DNA of 30,182 nucleotides, from assembly GCA_964579305.1 (NCBI GenBank), contig CAZOGY010000028.1:1-30182 (forward strand), in the 5' to 3' direction. The DNA is from JBCBWG01 sp964579305 (lineage in GTDB: Bacteria > Pseudomonadota > Alphaproteobacteria > Rhizobiales > Hyphomicrobiaceae). This document shows, piece by piece, positions 1 to 7,824 of the stretch (position 1 is its first letter; each line of letters starts with the position of its first letter). The translations under genes were made by a program, and so were the position numbers. The notes beneath the pieces are model-generated. The model ran no database searches, was not told the origin of the DNA, and saw nothing but the letters and a program-made list of their open reading frames with translations.

Positions 1-42
1 GTCGATGCCAAAGCCGCCGACAATTGGGAAGAGGCGCACTGA
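1..42 (+). CDS. C-terminal 13 codons of an upstream gene (partial)
   Basis: Frame 1 is open from the first base and ends at a TGA at 40-42. It reads VDAKAADNWEEAH, an acidic helical-looking tail typical of a soluble enzyme end. The gene starts outside the window and nothing about its family can be told from 13 residues. The stop codon touches the left arm of the palindromic element that follows. The reading could be chance, since a 42-base open frame is weak evidence alone. Confidence 0.3.
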   Translation, partial: VDAKAADNWEEAH

Positions 43-207
43 AGCGTGTCGCATGGAATGCGCCTCGATTTCGCTCTGTTGCGCTCACGGGCCGTTGGCC
101 CTCTGCGGGGGCGGGCCGTTTTCGTGTCGATGTTTCGAACACGAACATCGACGGCCCGCGCCGCTTTGCGGCCTTGGGGCGTGAATCCGATTGGATGCGA
201 CACGCTT
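42..207. repeat. Nested palindromic intergenic element
   Basis: A perfect 13-bp inverted repeat (AAGCGTGTCGCAT at 42-54 and its complement at 195-207) encloses three more hairpins. These are GGGCC/GGCCC at 89-101, a 9-bp stem GCGGGCCGT/ACGGCCCGC (111-119 with 151-159) holding an inner TCGATGTT/AACATCGA stem, and GCCGC/GCGGC at 160-172. The right arm can instead form a local hairpin, GCGTG-A-ATCC with GGAT...CACGC (179-205), followed by TTTTA. That form could terminate the upstream plus-strand gene. No target-site duplication is visible, so calling it a MITE would be speculative. It could be a REP-like element, a terminator or a structured RNA. Confidence 0.6.
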
Positions 208-240
208 TTACAGCCCCCTCCGCTCTCGGATCTGAAAACA

Positions 241-1425
241 TTAAAGCTGCGTGATTGCGACTTCGGCACCTTTGCGATCTGCGGAAAGATAAGCGCTGTA
301 AACTGCAGATATGGTGTCGGCGGCAAGCCCGCTATCGCTTTCGCACGCCCGCTCTTCGGCAATGGCCGTGTAAAACGCATTGATTTCTTGCGGAAAACCG
401 GTGATGAAATCCTCGTCGGGCGCGGTCGAGGCCCACCCTTGTTTTGTGCCGATTTTTTCTACGACATAAATATCGTCGAATTGGCTGTCGCGCGGATTAT
501 AGGTCTGCATCGCGGTGTTGGGGTTGATATTGCAGACGGACCGGTGATTGTTTGCCATCACCTCCAGCCAATTGTGAATACCGCCCATGACAATCTCCGA
601 CGCGAAAATGTCGGCAATTGTGCCGTCATCAAAGACAACATGAATAGAAGAAAAGTCTTCGACATCATGGTAATCGGTTCGCAGAAAGCCACGATCCTCA
701 AATGTGTCCAGCCGCGTAATCGCGTGGGTCCGGCAACTCACAGCCGCAGGACGGATCGGCTGGCCAGATCGCACCCGGCCTTCGACACGCTTGAGATAAA
801 GCGCGGCCGACAGCGGATGCACGGCCTTGCCGATCAATGCGCCACCGCCGTTATGCCGCCAGAACCCATACGTGTGTGCATGTGAGCCTGAATGCGCTTC
901 CTCTCCGTGCATCCAAAGGATTTGCGCGCCCGTTTTCTCAATAATCTCGCGTTCTTTCTGGATGGCCGGCGCATAGACCCAGTTTTCGGCATAATAGATG
1001 CGCGCGCTACTTTTGGCCTCGGCCTCAAGCATACGGGCGACACTGGCCAAAGCGTGATCACGCGCATCGGACATGGCCACAGAACCGATATGGAAATCTG
1101 GCGAACCGTCCCCGAAATAGCCAGTAAACGGCTTTTCGACAATCACGTGCACGCCTTGAGCAAGCGCCTTTAGGGTCAGCGCTTCATGTGTCGCAGGCGG
1201 TGCACAAATGTGAACCACATCAACCGCATCAATCAGTGCGTCGGCGTTTTCGAAGGGTTGGATTGCGCGCTGCTGGGCAAATCCAAGCCGTTTGTTTTCT
1301 GTCGGCGAATAAACACCGACAATGTCGACGTTCGCTCCCCAGGTCCGTTCCATGCCTTCGTAATGAAATCGGGCTGAAAACCCCGTCCCGATCAATCCAC
1401 CACGCACAGTGCGTTTCGCCGCCAT
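241..1425 (-). CDS. Gfo/Idh/MocA-family NAD(P)-dependent oxidoreductase
   Basis: The 394-residue protein starts with a Rossmann fold carrying a GLIGTGFSARFH dinucleotide-binding turn. It then has the family's EKP signature (VHVIVEKPF) about 100 residues in, followed by an alpha/beta C-terminal domain. The family oxidises or reduces sugars, inositols and related polyols with NAD(P). The substrate cannot be read from sequence. A segment rich in His and Trp (ILWMHGEEAHSGSHAHTYGF) probably lines the active site. ATG at 1425 is chosen because GGGAGGG lies six bases upstream; the GTG five codons further up overlaps that Shine-Dalgarno. It appears monocistronic and is divergent from dinB across about 360 bases. 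Confidence 0.9.
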   Translation of the reverse strand: MAAKRTVRGGLIGTGFSARFHYEGMERTWGANVDIVGVYSPTENKRLGFAQQRAIQPFENADALIDAVDVVHICAPPATHEALTLKALAQGVHVIVEKPFTGYFGDGSPDFHIGSVAMSDARDHALASVARMLEAEAKSSARIYYAENWVYAPAIQKEREIIEKTGAQILWMHGEEAHSGSHAHTYGFWRHNGGGALIGKAVHPLSAALYLKRVEGRVRSGQPIRPAAVSCRTHAITRLDTFEDRGFLRTDYHDVEDFSSIHVVFDDGTIADIFASEIVMGGIHNWLEVMANNHRSVCNINPNTAMQTYNPRDSQFDDIYVVEKIGTKQGWASTAPDEDFITGFPQEINAFYTAIAEERACESDSGLAADTISAVYSAYLSADRKGAEVAITQL

Positions 1426-1785
1426 GTTTCGCCCTCCCACATTTTTCAGCTATCAGGGCGCGACGAACGCAGGCTGTCAACGGCCGCATTCGGCGCCATC
1501 GCCTTGGCTGCGTGCGGCTGCCGTGAAGCGCGCCAGACGCAGGCAGCCAAGGCCCGCGCCGCTGGGGCCGCGCTAAGGGGCCGGAGGGTCGTTGCGCGCG
1601 TGGTCCTGTGGTTTCCAGGCGTCCAGTCCGGGTTTGGGTTTTCAAGCCCGGTCGTGACGGAGGGGCACCTGCGCTTAACAAGGCTGGCGCGATTGGCTTA
1701 TGCCCCCTCCTCATGCCGATCCGTGCAATATCGGTTGGTGAACGGCACGCAGTCGCCTAACCTCTGGCCGCGACACCCCACGACC
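1426..1785. other. Non-coding stretch with two hairpins
   Basis: This gap separates the divergent oxidoreductase and dinB. It holds a long stem-loop at 1501-1553 (15 bp with one mismatch, GCCTTGGCTGC against GCAGCCAAGGC, 23-base loop). It also holds a compact one at 1628-1651 (CCGGGTTTG with CAAGCCCGG, one G-U pair in RNA, six-base loop). Neither is followed by a T-run. The dinB frame stays open backwards through this stretch, but its translation is low-complexity and Arg/Ala-rich and does not look like protein. No SRP RNA, RNase P or 6S signature was recognised. No clear LexA box was found. Confidence 0.5.
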
Positions 1786-3018
1786 ATGGCGGCGCCCATG
1801 TCAGCCACGCAGCGCACGCAGCCGACATTTCCACCGCAGTCGTTTCCGACGCTCTGCCGCGCTTGCCTGGCAACCTGGCCGCAAGGGATTGTGCAAGCGC
1901 CCGGCCATTGCCCTGTTTGCAGCCTGCCGACATTGCTCTCGCACGCTGAGCTGTTTGAACTCACGATCGCACATATCGATTGTGATGCGTTCTACGCGTC
2001 CGTGGAAAAACGCGATAACCCCGATTTGCGCGATAAGCCCGTGATCGTCGGCGGCACGAGCGGCCGCGGCGTGGTGACAACCGCATGCTACATTGCCCGC
2101 CGTTATGGACCGCGCTCGGCCATGCCAATGTTCAAGGCCCGCGAGCTGTGCCCCGACGCTGTTATTATCAAGCCTGACATGGCCAAATATAAAGCCGTGA
2201 GCCTTCAAATCCGCACGTTGATGCTGGCCCTGACGCCCGTGATCGAGCCGCTATCTTTGGACGAAGCCTACCTGGACCTGTCGCCCACCGTCCGCAACGA
2301 TGCCGGCACGGCGCCCGCGGTGTTGCTTGCAAGCCTGGCAAAGCGCGTCAAAGCCGAGATCGGCATATCGATTTCCATTGGCCTTGCGCCCAACAAATTC
2401 CTCGCCAAGCTTGCCTCTGATATGGACAAGCCACGCGGCTTTGCGGTGATTGGCGCTGGCGAGGCCGAACGCGTTCTGGCGCCGATGCCGGTCGGGCGGA
2501 TCCACGGCATTGGCCCTGCGACCCAAACCAAGTTGAATGCGCGCGGCATCACCGAGATCGCCCAGTTACAGGCGATGACCGACGATGAATTGAAACTGAC
2601 CTTTGGAAAATTCGGAGATCGGCTCGCCGCGTTCGTGCGGGGCCAAGATCAGCGCCGTGTCAGCCCGCGCCAGGCTGCCAAAAGCGTTTCCAATGAAACC
2701 ACGTTTCGCGAGAACCTGAGCGCGCCAGATGATCTGATAGACGCCGTGCGGCCCCTGTGCGCGCGTGTTTCAGAACGCCTCAAGACAAGTGGTTATGCCG
2801 GCCAAACGATTGTGCTGAAACTCAAGACAGCCGGCTTCCAGACCCTCACGCGCAACCGCCGATTGGCAGCCCCCACCCAACGCGCCGATGTCCTGGAGGC
2901 CTGCGCACGCCAATTGATCGTCCGGGAAGCCGACGGCCGCGCGTTCCGGCTCATTGGCATCGGCGTTGCCGATCTTTCCCCCGCCAGCGATGCCGACCCG
3001 CCGGACTTGTTTGGCTGA
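1786..3018 (+). CDS. dinB: DNA polymerase IV (Y-family translesion polymerase)
   Basis: This is an error-prone Y-family polymerase that bypasses damaged bases. After a short leader there is a CxxC...CxxC knuckle (Cys24, 27, 42, 45 counted from ATG 1786). The palm follows with HIDCDAFYASVEK (catalytic Asp65) and SLDEAYLDL (Asp159-Glu160), the metal-binding triad of the family. The fingers and thumb motifs SIGLAPNKFLAKLASDMDKP and IHGIGPATQTKL (a helix-hairpin-helix) come next, then the little-finger domain. It is about 60 residues longer than E. coli DinB because of the N-terminal knuckle, which other alphaproteobacterial DinB proteins share as far as I recall. The start is uncertain: ATG 1786 and ATG 1798 both lack a good Shine-Dalgarno. 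It converges with the DMT transporter, 25 bases apart. Confidence 0.93.
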   Translation: MAAPMSATQRTQPTFPPQSFPTLCRACLATWPQGIVQAPGHCPVCSLPTLLSHAELFELTIAHIDCDAFYASVEKRDNPDLRDKPVIVGGTSGRGVVTTACYIARRYGPRSAMPMFKARELCPDAVIIKPDMAKYKAVSLQIRTLMLALTPVIEPLSLDEAYLDLSPTVRNDAGTAPAVLLASLAKRVKAEIGISISIGLAPNKFLAKLASDMDKPRGFAVIGAGEAERVLAPMPVGRIHGIGPATQTKLNARGITEIAQLQAMTDDELKLTFGKFGDRLAAFVRGQDQRRVSPRQAAKSVSNETTFRENLSAPDDLIDAVRPLCARVSERLKTSGYAGQTIVLKLKTAGFQTLTRNRRLAAPTQRADVLEACARQLIVREADGRAFRLIGIGVADLSPASDADPPDLFG

Positions 3019-3043
3019 TCGCGGCGCAACCGCTTGTGGCCGA

Positions 3044-3928
3044 TTACTTCCGCACCGCAAGTGCAACGCCAAGCGCGGTCACCGCAATGCCCGCGATCTG
3101 CAAAAGGCTCAGCGTTTCGCCGAAAATCAGCAGGACTTCGATGGCGACGGCGGGCGGCACAAGGTAGATCAGCATGGCCGCGCGCGAAACCGCGCCGTGG
3201 CGGATCAACAGCATCAATAATCCGATCGCGCCGATCGACAGGCCAAACACCGACCACGCCATTGTTGCAATCGTCTGCGCGTTCCACTCGAGGCGAAGGT
3301 CTTCAAACACCAAGGCCGCCGGGATGATGGCCAGTGCCGCAGCCACGTATTGCACCGCGGTGACCGTGCGCAGATCGCCGGTCGCAACGAACCGCTTTTG
3401 ATAAAACGTGCCAAGCGTCACCGCGACCATGGCGATCACGTTCACGCCGAGCGGCACCGCTGCGCCAGCCAGCGCAACCGCCTCAAGCCCGATGAGGTTC
3501 GGCGACAGGACCAGCGCAATGCCAGCAAATCCAAGCGCAATACCGGCCCATTGAACGAGCCGGATCGTCTCGCGAAGCAGAACAGGTGCGAGCAGCGCCG
3601 TGAGGATAGGCTGAACGGCCGCAATCAGCCCGGAAATGGCAGCCGGCACGCCATGGGCGATCGCCCACCAGACGCCGCCAAGATAAATCGCATGGATCAG
3701 AACGCCCGTGACGAACAGGTGGCCGAGATCCGCCGGCCGCGTTGGCCATCGCGCGCTCATGGCAATGGCAAAGCCGCCAAGCGCGACCGCAGCAAATCCA
3801 AAACGCGCCGCCAGAAATGTCAGCGGATCGGCATAGGGCGCAGCGGCGCGCGCCGACACCCAGCCCGTAGACCAGAGCAGCACAAACAGGACCGGCGCGA
3901 CGCGCAGGAGAAATTGGGTTGAGGGCAT
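3044..3928 (-). CDS. DMT-superfamily (EamA) transporter
   Basis: The 294-residue protein is almost entirely hydrophobic, with about ten predicted membrane helices in two similar halves, the usual EamA/RhaT layout. Recognisable pieces are LLWSTGWVSARAAAPYADPLTFLAARF near the N-terminus, PAAISGLIAAVQPILTALLAPVLLRE closing the first half and YLVPPAVAIEVLLIFGETLS in the second. The PILTALLAP and LIFGE elements recur in this superfamily. Members export or import amino acids, metabolites or drugs in the inner membrane, and the substrate cannot be inferred. The Shine-Dalgarno is weak. The gene lies about 60 bases downstream of the secreted protein gene and could be co-transcribed with it. Confidence 0.88.
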   Translation of the reverse strand: MPSTQFLLRVAPVLFVLLWSTGWVSARAAAPYADPLTFLAARFGFAAVALGGFAIAMSARWPTRPADLGHLFVTGVLIHAIYLGGVWWAIAHGVPAAISGLIAAVQPILTALLAPVLLRETIRLVQWAGIALGFAGIALVLSPNLIGLEAVALAGAAVPLGVNVIAMVAVTLGTFYQKRFVATGDLRTVTAVQYVAAALAIIPAALVFEDLRLEWNAQTIATMAWSVFGLSIGAIGLLMLLIRHGAVSRAAMLIYLVPPAVAIEVLLIFGETLSLLQIAGIAVTALGVALAVRK

Positions 3929-3987
3929 CGGTCGGTCCGGACAGGGAGGTTTGCGGCAGGACCCGACGCTTACCCGAAACGGGCCCG

Positions 3988-4611
3988 CTACTCCACCGCC
4001 ACCAATTCACCAAAGAAGCGATACCGCGTCTCGGGGCCGGTCACGTCCAATGTCCAGTGGGTGAACTGCTCAGCGGACGTACAACCATTCCCGCGGCCGT
4101 GGAAAATCAGCGTCGCCTTGGCTTGATCACCGGCCTTCAGCTTAAAAATTCCCAGGCCGGTTTTTTGACCGGTCACGCGCAGTTCTTTATAGAGCGTGAC
4201 CTGGCTCGTGTTCCTGACGGCCCCCGGCGTGGGGTCTGCCGCAAACAGCCTGAAGACACGCGGCAGGGCGATCACCACCGCACCGGAATTGCCCTTGCCG
4301 TCGTTGAATTTCAGCGCCCAGGTTTTGTCATCGCGCTCAAGCGTGACATCATAGCGCTCTGACCGTGCCGGATTATCGATGCCGCGGATCTGCTCGTCCC
4401 ACTCGGCCGACGTCGTGTAGAGGGTGGCCGCGCCAGCAGGCGTGAGCTTTCCAATAGCTTGCGCGCCCAAACTATCATCGCCGAACGTCTGATCGCTTTC
4501 GAACCGCGCGCCAGGGTCAGCGCAGCATGCGCACGCAAGCGCAGGTGACACGCCGCCAACCGCGGTTGCGGCTGCCAGCACGATTGCGATACCGATGGCT
4601 GTCCAATGCAT
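3988..4611 (-). CDS. Secreted hypothetical protein with CACC motif
   Basis: The protein is 207 residues from ATG 4611. It begins with a clear signal peptide (MHWTAIGIAIVLAAATAVGG...ALA), followed at once by a CACCADPG motif, so the mature protein would start in a cysteine cluster. The rest is beta-rich (VTLYKELRVTGQKTGLGIFKLK; TLDVTGPETRYRFFGELVAV) with one more Cys near the C-terminus (GRGNGCTSAEQF). The CxCC cluster could bind a metal or form disulfides in the periplasm. I do not recognise the family. ATG 4638 is an alternative start, but 4611 gives the cleaner signal peptide and has AAAGG upstream. It follows lepA on the same strand with a gap of about 185 bases. Confidence 0.7.
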   Translation of the reverse strand: MHWTAIGIAIVLAAATAVGGVSPALACACCADPGARFESDQTFGDDSLGAQAIGKLTPAGAATLYTTSAEWDEQIRGIDNPARSERYDVTLERDDKTWALKFNDGKGNSGAVVIALPRVFRLFAADPTPGAVRNTSQVTLYKELRVTGQKTGLGIFKLKAGDQAKATLIFHGRGNGCTSAEQFTHWTLDVTGPETRYRFFGELVAVE

Positions 4612-4795
4612 GTGCGTTGCCTTTGCGTACGTCGCCATCGCCGTCCGGGCGAAACCCAATAAGTGTCCTGCATTTGCGCCGTGCGCGCCGACAGAGCACA
4701 AACTATATCAGCCGCGCCAACTCACAGAATACCGCCGATCCAGCGAGAGAATGGCCGCACGAAGCCGGTTTCTATCGGCGCGCGTTCGGAAACCT

Positions 4796-6598
4796 TTACT
4801 CATCCCCCATGCGGAGTGCGGCGATGAACGCTTCTTGCGGAATTTCGACTTTTCCGAATTGGCGCATCTTTTTCTTGCCGGCTTTTTGCTTTTCCAAAAG
4901 CTTGCGTTTCCGCGAGACGTCGCCACCGTAACATTTGGCGAGCACGTCCTTGCGCAGGGCCGAGATCGTTTCACGCGCGATCACACGGCCGCCGATTGCC
5001 GCCTGGATCGGGATTTTGAACAGGTGCTGCGGGATCAGATCTTTCAGCTTTTCGCACATGGTCCGGCCACGGCTTTCCGCCCGCGCCCGGTGAACGATCA
5101 TCGAAAGCGCATCGACCGGCTCAGCATTGACAAGCACCGACATCTTGACGAGATCGTCGGGTTCATAACCGATCATCTGATAATCGAACGAAGCATAGCC
5201 GCGGCTGATCGATTTCAGCCGATCGTAGAAATCAAACACGACTTCGTTGAGCGGCAGATCATAAACCAGCATCGCCCGCGCGCCGGCATAGGTCAGTTCC
5301 TGCTGACGTCCGCGACGGTCCTGGCACAGTTTGAGAATCCCACCGAGATATTCGTCAGGCACCATGATCGTTGCACGGATCCATGGCTCCTCAATCCGGT
5401 CGATCAGCGTCGGGTCCGGCATGTCGGCCGGGTTATGCATTTCCACCATCTCACCGTCTTTGAGGTAAAGATGGTAGACGACGCTCGGTGCCGTCGTGAT
5501 CAAATCGAGGTTGAATTCGCGGTCCAACCGTTCGGTAATGATCTCAAGGTGCAACAGCCCGAGAAAACCACAGCGGAAGCCGAACCCAAGCGCCGCCGAC
5601 GTTTCCATTTCAAACGAGAAACTTGCGTCGTTGAGGCGCAGTTTCGCCATCGCCGAGCGCAGATCCTCAAATTCGGCGGAGTCGACTGGGAACAGGCCGC
5701 AGAACACAACAGGCTGAGCCGGTTTAAAACCTGGCAGGGCTTCCAAGGTTGGTTTTCGTTCGTCGGTCACCGTGTCACCGACCCGCGTATCGGCGACCTC
5801 TTTGATTGCGGCGGTGAAAAAACCGACCTCGCCCGGACCAAGTTCATCAAGTGTCTGCTGCGCGGGACGGAAAATACCGACGCGCTCGACCGGATGCACG
5901 GCGCCCGTCGACATCAGTTTGACTTTCTGGCCCTTCTTCAGGACGCCTTCCATGATCCGCACAAGCACCACGACGCCGAGATAGGCGTCATACCAACTGT
6001 CGACGAGCATCGCCTTCAGCGGCTTATCACGCTCGCCCTTGGGCGGGGGCAGCCGATCAACGATTGCTTCCAGGACGGCGCCGATATTCAAACCGGTCTT
6101 GGCCGAGACAGGGACCGCGTCGCTGGCGTCCAACCCGATCACATCCTCGATCTGCTGTTTGACCCGATCGGTATCGGCGGCCGGCAAGTCGACCTTGTTC
6201 AAAACAGGGATGATCTCGTGATCGTGATCCAGCGCTTGGTAGACGTTGGCCAAGGTCTGCGCCTCGACGCCTTGGCTGGCATCGACGACCAGGATCGACC
6301 CCTCGCACGCCGACAACGACCGTGACACTTCGTACGCGAAGTCCACGTGACCTGGCGTATCCATCAGATTGAGCTGATAGATCTCACCATCGGTGTGACG
6401 ATAATCGAGGCGCACCGTCTGCGCTTTGATCGTGATGCCGCGTTCGCGCTCGATATCCATGTTATCGAGCAACTGGTCTTTCATCTCGCGATCAGCAACG
6501 CTGCCGCAATGTTGGATCAGGCGATCAGCGAGCGTCGACTTGCCATGATCGATATGCGCGATGATCGAGAAATTGCGAATGTGCGATGTGTCTGTCAT
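4796..6598 (-). CDS. lepA: Elongation factor 4 (back-translocating ribosomal GTPase)
   Basis: The protein is 600 residues, the normal LepA length. The GTPase domain shows G1 AHIDHGKST (residues 14-22), the switch segment RERGITIKAQ, G3 DTPGHVDF, G4 NKVDLP and G5 VSAKTGLN. EF-G-like domains II, III and V follow, with FGFRCGFLGLLHLEI in domain III. The lepA-specific C-terminal domain comes last, ending in KKKMRQFGKVEIPQEAFIAALRM. LepA binds stalled ribosomes and promotes back-translocation or assembly fidelity. There is no strong Shine-Dalgarno before ATG 6598. In many proteobacteria lepA is followed by lepB, but here a secreted unknown protein gene follows. Confidence 0.98.
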   Translation of the reverse strand: MTDTSHIRNFSIIAHIDHGKSTLADRLIQHCGSVADREMKDQLLDNMDIERERGITIKAQTVRLDYRHTDGEIYQLNLMDTPGHVDFAYEVSRSLSACEGSILVVDASQGVEAQTLANVYQALDHDHEIIPVLNKVDLPAADTDRVKQQIEDVIGLDASDAVPVSAKTGLNIGAVLEAIVDRLPPPKGERDKPLKAMLVDSWYDAYLGVVVLVRIMEGVLKKGQKVKLMSTGAVHPVERVGIFRPAQQTLDELGPGEVGFFTAAIKEVADTRVGDTVTDERKPTLEALPGFKPAQPVVFCGLFPVDSAEFEDLRSAMAKLRLNDASFSFEMETSAALGFGFRCGFLGLLHLEIITERLDREFNLDLITTAPSVVYHLYLKDGEMVEMHNPADMPDPTLIDRIEEPWIRATIMVPDEYLGGILKLCQDRRGRQQELTYAGARAMLVYDLPLNEVVFDFYDRLKSISRGYASFDYQMIGYEPDDLVKMSVLVNAEPVDALSMIVHRARAESRGRTMCEKLKDLIPQHLFKIPIQAAIGGRVIARETISALRKDVLAKCYGGDVSRKRKLLEKQKAGKKKMRQFGKVEIPQEAFIAALRMGDE

Positions 6599-7060
6599 GC
6601 CAAATTCGTAGCACCACGTGAGCGGTTTCGGAAGTGGTCAGATGGGCGCTCGCCGCCGGAGCGCGCATCGAAAAGTCCAGACAGTCCAGAGGCTTAGTTT
6701 TACACGATCGTCAGGCGCGCGGCTGCGGCATTGCGCGCTGCGCTGGCGGGCGGCGGACCGATGTCGGCATCCGCGGTCAGCCACGAGGATATAGGCCTTT
6801 TGCGACGTCGCGGAAGAGCCCGCGTCCGGTTTGATTGCGGCGGCTGTCTGATCAGTTGAAAGTTGAGCGTTGGCGGCTGCAACGCGCAATTCGATATGTC
6901 GCAATCTGTCTGAATGCACCGCCCGCCATGGCGTGTGGCTATCGGTAATCGAGCAAAATATATGATTTAATCAAATTTGTAGGTTTTGGTTATAGGAACC
7001 GGCATCGATCCTGCATCTCTTCACGTGTGCAACAGCAGACGACCTGCGATAACACGTGCA
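6599..7060. other. Intergenic region between lepA and the XRE regulator
   Basis: About 460 bases lie between the divergent lepA and XRE genes. Short open frames exist on both strands (for example 6638-6919 minus) but have Arg-rich, unnatural composition and no Shine-Dalgarno, so no gene is supported. The half next to the XRE gene (about 6945-7000) is clearly AT-rich against its surroundings and is the likely promoter region. The rest is GC-rich with no strong palindrome, apart from a small direct repeat, AGTCCAGACAGTCCAGA, near 6674. Confidence 0.5.
6963..6973. promoter_or_regulatory. Palindrome TGATT-T-AATCA, possible operator
   Basis: A perfect 5-1-5 dyad sits in the AT-rich stretch about 90 bases upstream of the XRE start. 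Such dyads are typical binding sites for dimeric lambda-repressor-like regulators, so autoregulation is a reasonable guess. The -35 and -10 boxes around it cannot be assigned with confidence. Confidence 0.35.
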
Positions 7061-7684
7061 ATGAACACCTCGAAATCGAACAAAACGCGTGAATTATTTG
7101 CGGCAAGGCTGCGTGCTTTTCGGCGCGACGCAGGCTTCAAGACCGCGCGCATGTTCGCGAAAACATTGGGTATCGACGAAAACCGCTACACCCGGTACGA
7201 GCGCGCCGAGGTGGAACCGGACCTGTCCCTCATCGCGCGGTTCTGTGAGACGTTGAAAGTCACGCCTAACAAATTGCTTGGTTTTGACGATTTCCCAGTT
7301 TTTCCCGAAACGGATCGATACACGGTTCCGGGCTTCGCAGAACCGGGCAATCCATCGCTGGGCTCGTCGCTGAGACCTGTGACGACCGAAGCCCCGGCCG
7401 TGAGGCCGCAACCGGAACCCTATTCCGAAGCTGTGCGACTTGCCGCGTGGCGGGTCGCCGAAGCGCGCGCCCGGATTGGTGGTGAGGATGCGTCCGCTGC
7501 CCGCATATTGCGGCGGACGGCCCAGCTCTATGATGAGCTGATGACAGACCCGGTCGGTGCGATCGCGCGGGTTGCCTTGCATCCCGAGATTGACCGGGCG
7601 CCGGACGATGAGCAAACCGCGTTTGCCGAATGTGTCGATGCACTTTTGACCGCGGTCCGGCAAAGCCGCATCGGCAGCCAGTAA
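7061..7684 (+). CDS. XRE-family helix-turn-helix transcriptional regulator
   Basis: The protein is 207 residues from ATG 7061. Residues about 12-72 form a lambda-repressor/Cro-type HTH: ELFAARLRAFRRDAG, then TARMFAKTLGIDENRYTRYE (recognition region), then EPDLSLIARFCETLKVTPNKLLGF. This is the standard five-helix arrangement. A proline-rich linker follows (about 90-125), then a helical C-terminal region rich in Ala and Arg of no recognised family, which may handle dimerisation or ligand binding. An upstream TTG at 6986 keeps the frame open, but its extra residues are not HTH-like and ATG 7061 fits the family. No good Shine-Dalgarno is visible. Targets are unknown; the nearby dyad suggests autoregulation. 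Confidence 0.87.
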   Translation: MNTSKSNKTRELFAARLRAFRRDAGFKTARMFAKTLGIDENRYTRYERAEVEPDLSLIARFCETLKVTPNKLLGFDDFPVFPETDRYTVPGFAEPGNPSLGSSLRPVTTEAPAVRPQPEPYSEAVRLAAWRVAEARARIGGEDASAARILRRTAQLYDELMTDPVGAIARVALHPEIDRAPDDEQTAFAECVDALLTAVRQSRIGSQ

Positions 7685-7694
7685 CGGCCAGGAG

Positions 7695-7754
7695 CTTTAT
7701 CCGACGACACGTGACCGCACTTGCGGTCAAGCGGTCGGATAAAGATGCTTTATC
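7695..7754. repeat. Nested hairpin with a competing alternative stem
   Basis: An 11-bp perfect outer stem (CTTTATCCGAC at 7695-7705 with GTCGGATAAAG at 7734-7744) encloses a perfect 7-bp inner stem (TGACCGC/GCGGTCA, loop ACTT, 7712-7729). The 3' half of the outer stem, GATAAAG (7738-7744), can instead pair with CTTTATC at 7748-7754 across a three-base loop, so the two folds exclude each other. The element begins 10 bases after the XRE stop codon. It may be a terminator or an RNA switch. Confidence 0.7.
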
Positions 7755-7768
7755 ATGTTGGACACAGA

Positions 7769-7822
7769 GCAATCTCATCCGATCTGTGAATCGCAAAGCG
7801 CTTCCGTAAGATCGGATATTGC
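7769..7822. repeat. Long bulged stem-loop
   Basis: Nine perfect pairs (ATCCGATCT at 7777-7785 with AGATCGGAT at 7809-7817) are extended by GCAAT/ATTGC (7769-7773 with 7818-7822) after a three-base bulge. That makes 14 pairs. The loop contains the small palindrome AAGCGCTT. It is the second of three consecutive hairpins between the XRE regulator and pheT. Confidence 0.65.
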
Positions 7823-7824
7823 TC

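Noticed and set aside
46..885. 279-codon plus-strand frame across the palindromic element and the oxidoreductase
   Set aside because: It is the complement of a well-supported Gfo/Idh/MocA gene and has no Shine-Dalgarno or domain.
1504..1785. 94-codon upstream extension of dinB
   Set aside because: The translation is low-complexity Arg/Ala and the stretch contains hairpins. The protein-like sequence begins only near 1786.
4150..4185. GACCGGT palindrome with a T6 run, resembling a terminator
   Set aside because: It lies inside the coding sequence of the secreted protein with an intact frame, so it is probably coincidental.
4595..6325. 576-codon open frame on the plus strand opposite lepA
   Set aside because: It lies antisense to an intact, fully conserved lepA. 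Its translation is rich in His, Arg and Asp in the way expected of the complement of GC-rich coding DNA, and no domain is recognisable.
6638..6919. Minus-strand frame of 93 codons upstream of lepA
   Set aside because: It is Arg-rich with no Shine-Dalgarno and no family. A frameshifted remnant was considered, but neither frame is convincing.
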